NCBI GenBank assembly: GCA_964573255.1
Contig: CAZNJB010000067.1
Span: forward strand, 1 to 10,360
Direction: 5' to 3'
Length of the DNA stretch: 10,360 bases
Source: CAYNUJ01 sp964573255
Lineage (GTDB): Bacteria > Bacteroidota > Ignavibacteria > Ignavibacteriales > Melioribacteraceae
The position numbers were made by a program, and so were the translations under genes. The notes under the pieces were generated by a model, which had not been told where the DNA came from, ran no database searches, and worked only from the letters and a program-made list of their open reading frames with translations. Shown here piece by piece: positions 7,801 through 10,360 of this stretch (its first letter is position 1; each line of letters starts with the position of its first letter).

Positions 7801-8681
7801 CGAAGAACCCAAGCCCCTGAAACTAATTCATATTTGTAAAGTCTTGGATTCATTTCTTCCGGAGTATCGTTAGTATTGTCGTTGCAAAGATACAAGTCCA
7901 TCAATCCGTCGCCATCAAAATCGACGTTGGTCAATATATCGCCATAACCGCCAAGTTCAAAACCATTAGCGGGTATAATACCGCTTCTTACAAATTTATT
8001 GTAAAATTCGGTATTAACATTTAATTCCATTGACCAAGTTTCACTACCGTTTCCGTCATCAGGAACATCAGAAGTAGAAATTATACCAAAATTGTAGTAG
8101 TCTTTTCTTTCGGCAAATATAATTTCTTGAGTTCCGTCGCCGTCAATATCAAAAGCTTCCCATTTTAGTGGGCGCATATTTGTTGAAGCCGGAACATCCA
8201 TATCCCATTGAGCATTAGGTGTAAAATTACCTGCTCCATCGCTTACACCGAGTAGGTCATCGCCTTGGTTTTCAAATACAACAATTCGTGGTGGGGTAGT
8301 ATTTGTTGAAAAGCTATTAACATATCCCCAGATTATTTCAAGCTTTCCATCCCCGTCAAGATCCCCGGTTGTTAATGCGGCCCAAGTATTTTGGCGTTCA
8401 TTTGGGAATGAGGCAGCCCAAACGGAATCCCAGCTGGTTCCGTTAAATTCGTACTTAATTATTTGAGGATATTCATCCCCGTTGAAGAAATCGGACATAC
8501 CATTAACGGAATAGATTTCAAGTTTTCCGTCACCGTCCAAGTCAACACCCGATACTGTAGCCCCAAAACCAGATCCAAAAGTAGCAGGTGGATCTATGAG
8601 GGTACTACGTACGAATGTTTCCTGCGCGTTTAAAAGTAATGTGCAAGAAAGCATCATTACTAAAGTAAGAAGGTTTTTCAT
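4854..8681 (-). CDS. Secreted multidomain FG-GAP/VCBS-repeat protein with OB-like, Ig-like and T9SS sorting domains
   Basis: This is a 1275-residue exported, probably surface-bound or released protein. A Sec signal peptide covers about 1-19 (KNLLTLVMMLSCTLLLNAQ, likely cut near the Q). Residues 40-830 contain twelve DxDxDG-type calcium-loop motifs, starting at 47, 107, 178, 254, 316, 390, 493, 549, 610, 702, 754 and 815. They are spaced 52-103 residues apart, as in FG-GAP/VCBS beta-propellers. The ninth and twelfth (DIDSDNSDE, NLDDDPELE) are degenerate. A 'DADNDFVPD' linker (863-871) leads to an OB-fold-like module (about 874-1032) with QDATGGIFLY and a TVSQYNGLTEL strand. An Ig/FnIII-like stretch follows (about 1075-1175). 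The T9SS type A sorting domain (1193-1275) starts QNYPNPFNPSTTI and ends ITKKMMLVK. No catalytic motif is visible; a binding or adhesive role is inferred. It is the second gene of an operon, with ATG 8681 preceded by GGAGGT. Confidence 0.9.
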   Translation of the reverse strand: MKNLLTLVMMLSCTLLLNAQETFVRSTLIDPPATFGSGFGATVSGVDLDGDGKLEIYSVNGMSDFFNGDEYPQIIKYEFNGTSWDSVWAASFPNERQNTWAALTTGDLDGDGKLEIIWGYVNSFSTNTTPPRIVVFENQGDDLLGVSDGAGNFTPNAQWDMDVPASTNMRPLKWEAFDIDGDGTQEIIFAERKDYYNFGIISTSDVPDDGNGSETWSMELNVNTEFYNKFVRSGIIPANGFELGGYGDILTNVDFDGDGLMDLYLCNDNTNDTPEEMNPRLYKYELVSGAWVLRWQTDIGSLIDAQNTWPSLDKADLDGDGKMEVVWHIINNLSGTSTTPARVVVFEAAGDSSDVMGVDDGSGNYLPNAYWDYDVAESSEMRPLNVEVLDFDGDGTEEIVLAERTDYYGWLVASVDNIPDNGDGSETWTLEAHGTGAAAGSSVYRDMAIIGNNIYVNSWNNNIIKVSFDGTNYTESAPQTVPFWSFKSMTTVDIDNDGTEEILAVNYSTPAKVYLLQEDVAGDSLLIVTELADLADVGISRAPGGNAGDIDGDGNVDYIMGGRNSDIIARLEYNGSGAIDDPASYTLSVLDQGISPEAGAGNFEVITFADIDSDNSDEVFYTTAYQRGLSTGAFPVVVGHYSDTLKADAGRRWDMVIANGMAHFFNSGGDIQTISYENGEWVIRPSQPGVVNGSFLSASAADIDGDGLEEVFVADWYDAKVRVLKWMNGAWVGTEAWDFADVGGNRLNGGAVGDIDGDGNIEFVTGSRQSTPNGQIYRVEFLGGDVLDPANYNGEVIDQELNTTHTQYEVINVANLDDDPELEVLYTSDYARGPATGSDPQVPLVILDVLTVQTTPIADVRVDADNDFVPDNIGQEFSIDAVVTSPRYSSSSLNYYVQDATGGIFLYQGGNDSTMLSIGQRVLVTGTVSQYNGLTELEVSNIVNLGLGTVPDPIELTVEEYLANPEAYEGSLVKFNGVTLLDGSWPSGSNANLTLWDGYHDFVARIDRDTDLDDNPEPTWPIDFVGIVGQFDTSDPRDAGYQIMFRFYSDLDQGVDVSPNPNFFFTDDIHTNVDGQITEVTDVNADYSLVWHPAVDLNGDPLLYQVIIIDENGNVTAELSDNMGADTVLTQNGQDLLNMLNGADSATFMITLNTTSQKPSEPIVASVDTIVVTIVDKYTGVREELIPKKFFVDQNYPNPFNPSTTIRFGLPNEQVVDLRIYDILGREVAVLVRNELLKAGIYQYSFNASRLASGTYIYRLTSNNKVITKKMMLVK
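6141..7052 (-). repeat. Internal duplication B1/B2 within the FG-GAP protein
   Basis: Residues about 544-638 (7052-6768) and 748-847 (6440-6141) align along their length. Shared landmarks are GG/GDIDGDGN, R-x-E/Y, DPA.Y, D-Q, the degenerate second calcium loop, Y-T-(T/S)-x-Y-x-R-G and P-x-V. They are separated by a segment of about 110 residues with one further motif (702). Confidence 0.75.
7380..8564 (-). repeat. Tandem internal duplication A1/A2 within the FG-GAP protein
   Basis: Residues about 40-220 (8564-8022) and 242-434 (7958-7380) repeat the same order of motifs. These are D.DGDG, QNTW, DLDGDGK.E..W, TTP.R.VVFE, GV.DG.GN..PNA.WD.DV, MRPL, D.DGDGT.EI..AER.DYY and GSETW. The repeat unit is close to 200 residues with three calcium motifs each. 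Confidence 0.85.
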
Positions 8682-8684
8682 CTT

Positions 8685-8690
8685 ACCTCC
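8685..8690 (-). promoter_or_regulatory. Shine-Dalgarno GGAGGT in the intercistronic gap
   Basis: GGAGGT on the minus strand lies 3-4 bases before ATG 8681, inside the 28-base gap after the TAA of the upstream gene (8710-8712). It confirms the start, which begins a good signal peptide. The short gap supports one transcript for both genes. Confidence 0.75.
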
Positions 8691-8709
8691 GTTAGTTAGT
8701 GGATAGATA

Positions 8710-10179
8710 TTATTTTAACAATGTCATTTTCTTTGTTATTTGTTGCTTGCCGTTACTTAATGTATATAAATATATACCACTGGCAAGTTTGGAAGCGTCG
8801 AATTGAAGGCTATAAACACCTGATTCAAAATATTTGTTTGCTATTAATTCTTCAACCAATTTACCATTAATATCATAAATATTTAATGATATTGTGCTGG
8901 CTTTTGGTAGTGAAAATTTAATAGTTGTTGATGGGTTAAATGGGTTAGGATAGTTTTGATGTAAATTAAATTCTTCCGGTATTACTCCTTCTTCTTTATC
9001 TACTGAAAGAATAATAATCGGGATGGTTGGTAAAGTTCCCGAATATTTCCACTTTTCAACTGTCCAGCCATAATATGATTGAGAATAAATATTGAAATTC
9101 TCATCAAAGCTAACATTGTAAGTGCTTGTATATCCGGAAGAAATACCGTTTTGATTATTTCTATTATTGTAAACACCATTAATCAGGAAATTCCATTCGG
9201 CAACATCAATTGTATCGAGCATGTTACCGTTATTTGGATCTGCTATATAAATTCTGCCATATTCATAGGCGTCACCGAGTTGAAAATCAACATCGGCTGC
9301 TACGAATAAAAGGTTTTTGTCATCCATAAAATTTAATCCCCAAGGACCCGGATAAATTGTCTGGGACGTAGAGGTTAAAAAGTCTTCTTCAACGGCGAAA
9401 TTAAAATCATTATATAATGAATAACCGTCAGTTGGATTACCTATATAACAATAAACTTTGTTATTTGTATAATTGGAAACATACAGCAAAGTAGCATCTG
9501 CATTTACAGTAACGCCTCTGCAAGAACCTGCATCGGGTAATTCTATTGTTTGAAGTGCATTTCCATCGTGAGTGAAGGATGACCAACCAGGTTCGTCGTT
9601 TGGCCCAGCAAATACCAACACTTTTCCTGGGGTAGTAGAGTCACCATCAACGGTTACAAAAACATAACCGTTTTTGCTCATATCGACTCCCCAAATAAAT
9701 TCGGAACCTGTTTTCAATCTCATTGGCACTGTATATACACTGTCAGCACCTAATTCAAAGACTAATAAATTATGATCAGGATCGTTATTTGCAACTACAA
9801 CTTTATTGGAGGGGGTAGTGCCATCATAAAACACTGCTATATCGAGAGCTTCATTCATTACGACCTGATCGAATGAATTGAACCAAATCATTTGTGTTCC
9901 TGCTAATGAAGAACCGTAATCATATATTCCGAGTCTGCCATGTGTGGAATCAGCATTTCTATAGCCGATGAGGAAATTAGTATTATTCGAGCCTCTTCGA
10001 ACTATTGCAACAAATGCATCTTCCTCAAGAGCAGCAACACTGATTGTATTGTAGCCAGTAGCATTCCCGAAAGATGGATCATCCACAGTTGCGTAGGCGC
10101 ATCTCCAGGTACCGTCAAATGTTTGAGAGGAAGTAATAATTGCGGTTAGTAGTAAAAGAAGTAATGTAACATGTTTCAT
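8710..10179 (-). CDS. Secreted beta-propeller-like protein with T9SS sorting domain
   Basis: This 489-residue exported protein is the first gene of the operon. Residues 1-19 are a signal peptide (KHV, then a run of Leu, ending TAIITSSQ). The body (about 25-390) has no enzyme motif I can name. It contains recurring beta-strand segments such as NKVVVANND (125-133), NGYVFVTVDGD (170-180), GKVLVFAG (185-192), RGVTVNADATLLYVSNYTNNKVY (221-243), NLLFVAADVD (289-298) and YGRIYIADP (307-315). This spacing resembles NHL/YncE/SMP-30-type beta-propellers. A Pro/Ile-rich linker (384-395) precedes the type A sorting domain (408-489), which starts QNYPNPFNPSTTI and ends ITKKMTLLK. ATG 10179 is chosen over an in-frame TTG at 10197: it starts the signal peptide exactly and has GGGAGGG four bases upstream, whereas the TTG would add six residues including charged ones. 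The function is unknown; co-expression with the 1275-residue cargo suggests a shared surface or extracellular role. Confidence 0.87.
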   Translation of the reverse strand: MKHVTLLLLLLTAIITSSQTFDGTWRCAYATVDDPSFGNATGYNTISVAALEEDAFVAIVRRGSNNTNFLIGYRNADSTHGRLGIYDYGSSLAGTQMIWFNSFDQVVMNEALDIAVFYDGTTPSNKVVVANNDPDHNLLVFELGADSVYTVPMRLKTGSEFIWGVDMSKNGYVFVTVDGDSTTPGKVLVFAGPNDEPGWSSFTHDGNALQTIELPDAGSCRGVTVNADATLLYVSNYTNNKVYCYIGNPTDGYSLYNDFNFAVEEDFLTSTSQTIYPGPWGLNFMDDKNLLFVAADVDFQLGDAYEYGRIYIADPNNGNMLDTIDVAEWNFLINGVYNNRNNQNGISSGYTSTYNVSFDENFNIYSQSYYGWTVEKWKYSGTLPTIPIIILSVDKEEGVIPEEFNLHQNYPNPFNPSTTIKFSLPKASTISLNIYDINGKLVEELIANKYFESGVYSLQFDASKLASGIYLYTLSNGKQQITKKMTLLK

Positions 10180-10183
10180 AAGA

Positions 10184-10190
10184 CCCTCCC
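10184..10190 (-). promoter_or_regulatory. Shine-Dalgarno GGGAGGG fixing the ATG 10179 start
   Basis: GGGAGGG on the minus strand is separated from ATG 10179 by TCTT. It lies between the alternative TTG (10197) and the ATG, so only the ATG can use it. Confidence 0.7.
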
Positions 10191-10234
10191 GAGTCAAGTT
10201 TTAGTTACTGGTTTTTGAACTATAAAAATATTGA

Positions 10235-10263
10235 ATTTTATATAATAAAGTCAAGCATTACAA
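10235..10263 (-). promoter_or_regulatory. Candidate promoter of the T9SS cargo operon
   Basis: On the minus strand TTGTAA (10263-10258), a 17-base spacer and TAAAAT (10240-10235, 5 of 6 to TATAAT) precede the operon, giving a leader of about 50 bases. An overlapping alternative uses TTGACT (10254-10249) with TATTTT 18 bases on. Either would drive the same operon; A+T richness limits certainty. Confidence 0.4.
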
Positions 10264-10299
10264 GTATAGTATAAATTAATTGAAAAATGCAGAAAATCA

Positions 10300-10334
10300 A
10301 TAAAAAATATTAAACTAACTATAAAAAATATTAA
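10300..10334. repeat. Pair of 14-base direct repeats, 21-base period
   Basis: ATAAAAAATATTAA occurs at 10300-10313 and again exactly at 10321-10334. A shorter relative, ATAAAAATATT, is at 10222-10232. The two perfect copies lie upstream of the cargo operon promoter candidate on the same helical face. Low sequence complexity makes chance repetition possible. The rest of 10198-10360 shows no gene. Confidence 0.35.
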
Positions 10335-10360
10335 TTTTTTTATATTATAAAGTATGAAAA

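Noticed and set aside
6300..8600. Repeated 'CCATCACCGTCAATATC'-like DNA strings as a CRISPR or minisatellite
   Set aside because: They are irregularly spaced, vary at synonymous sites and code for the DxDGDG calcium loops, so they reflect protein repeats.
10180..10197. TTG at 10197 as start of the 489-residue cargo protein
   Set aside because: It would add a charged six-residue extension before the signal peptide; the GGGAGGG site lies downstream of it and fits ATG 10179.

Overview
The window most likely comes from an A+T-rich member of the Ignavibacteria (Ignavibacteriota/Chlorobi side of the FCB group). Two adjacent proteins end in a type IX secretion (T9SS) type A sorting domain of the 'QNYPNPFNPSTTI ... 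LASG.Y.Y.L ... ITKKM.L.K' form. This form is abundant in Ignavibacterium/Melioribacter and some related candidate phyla. Several genes also carry clear Shine-Dalgarno sequences (GGAGG, GAGGT), which typical Bacteroidia lack. The assignment is inferred from these motifs; no rRNA or marker gene is present.

Plus-strand half (1-3818). The first bases probably hold the last codons of an upstream gene, followed by an A/T-only hairpin with a T-run. Next is an HNH-family endonuclease of the widespread housekeeping type (87-623, GTG start). A 312-base, very A+T-rich intergenic region with two sigma70-like promoter candidates leads to a 960-residue membrane sensor histidine kinase (936-3818). Its order is six N-terminal membrane segments, an extracytoplasmic CHASE-like sensor, a further membrane segment, a coiled coil, two PAS domains, HisKA and HATPase_c. 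No receiver domain or response regulator gene lies beside it, so it looks like an orphan kinase.

Minus-strand half (10360-3972). A two-gene operon encodes T9SS cargo proteins. A 489-residue secreted protein with a probable beta-propeller fold (10179-8710) is followed, after 28 bases and a strong ribosome binding site, by a 1275-residue secreted protein (8681-4854). The larger protein carries twelve DxDxDG (FG-GAP/VCBS-like) motifs, an OB-fold-like module, an Ig/FnIII-like module and the sorting domain. A G+C-rich stem-loop with a U-tract ends this operon. Downstream on the same strand are a tandem helix-turn-helix regulator with a TTG start (4712-4173) and a tRNA-Ala(GGC) with its own near-consensus promoter (4044-3972). 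The kinase and the tRNA are convergent.

How they fit together: the two secreted proteins should be co-expressed, exported by Sec, and passed through T9SS to the cell surface or medium. The large one is built by two independent internal duplications. Nothing in the sequence ties the kinase or the HTH regulator to this operon, beyond the regulator lying just downstream on the same strand. No CRISPR array, insertion sequence, integrase, toxin-antitoxin pair or biosynthetic cluster is visible. The most distinctive content is the mosaic surface protein, the CHASE-like/PAS kinase without a partner, and the double-HTH regulator.
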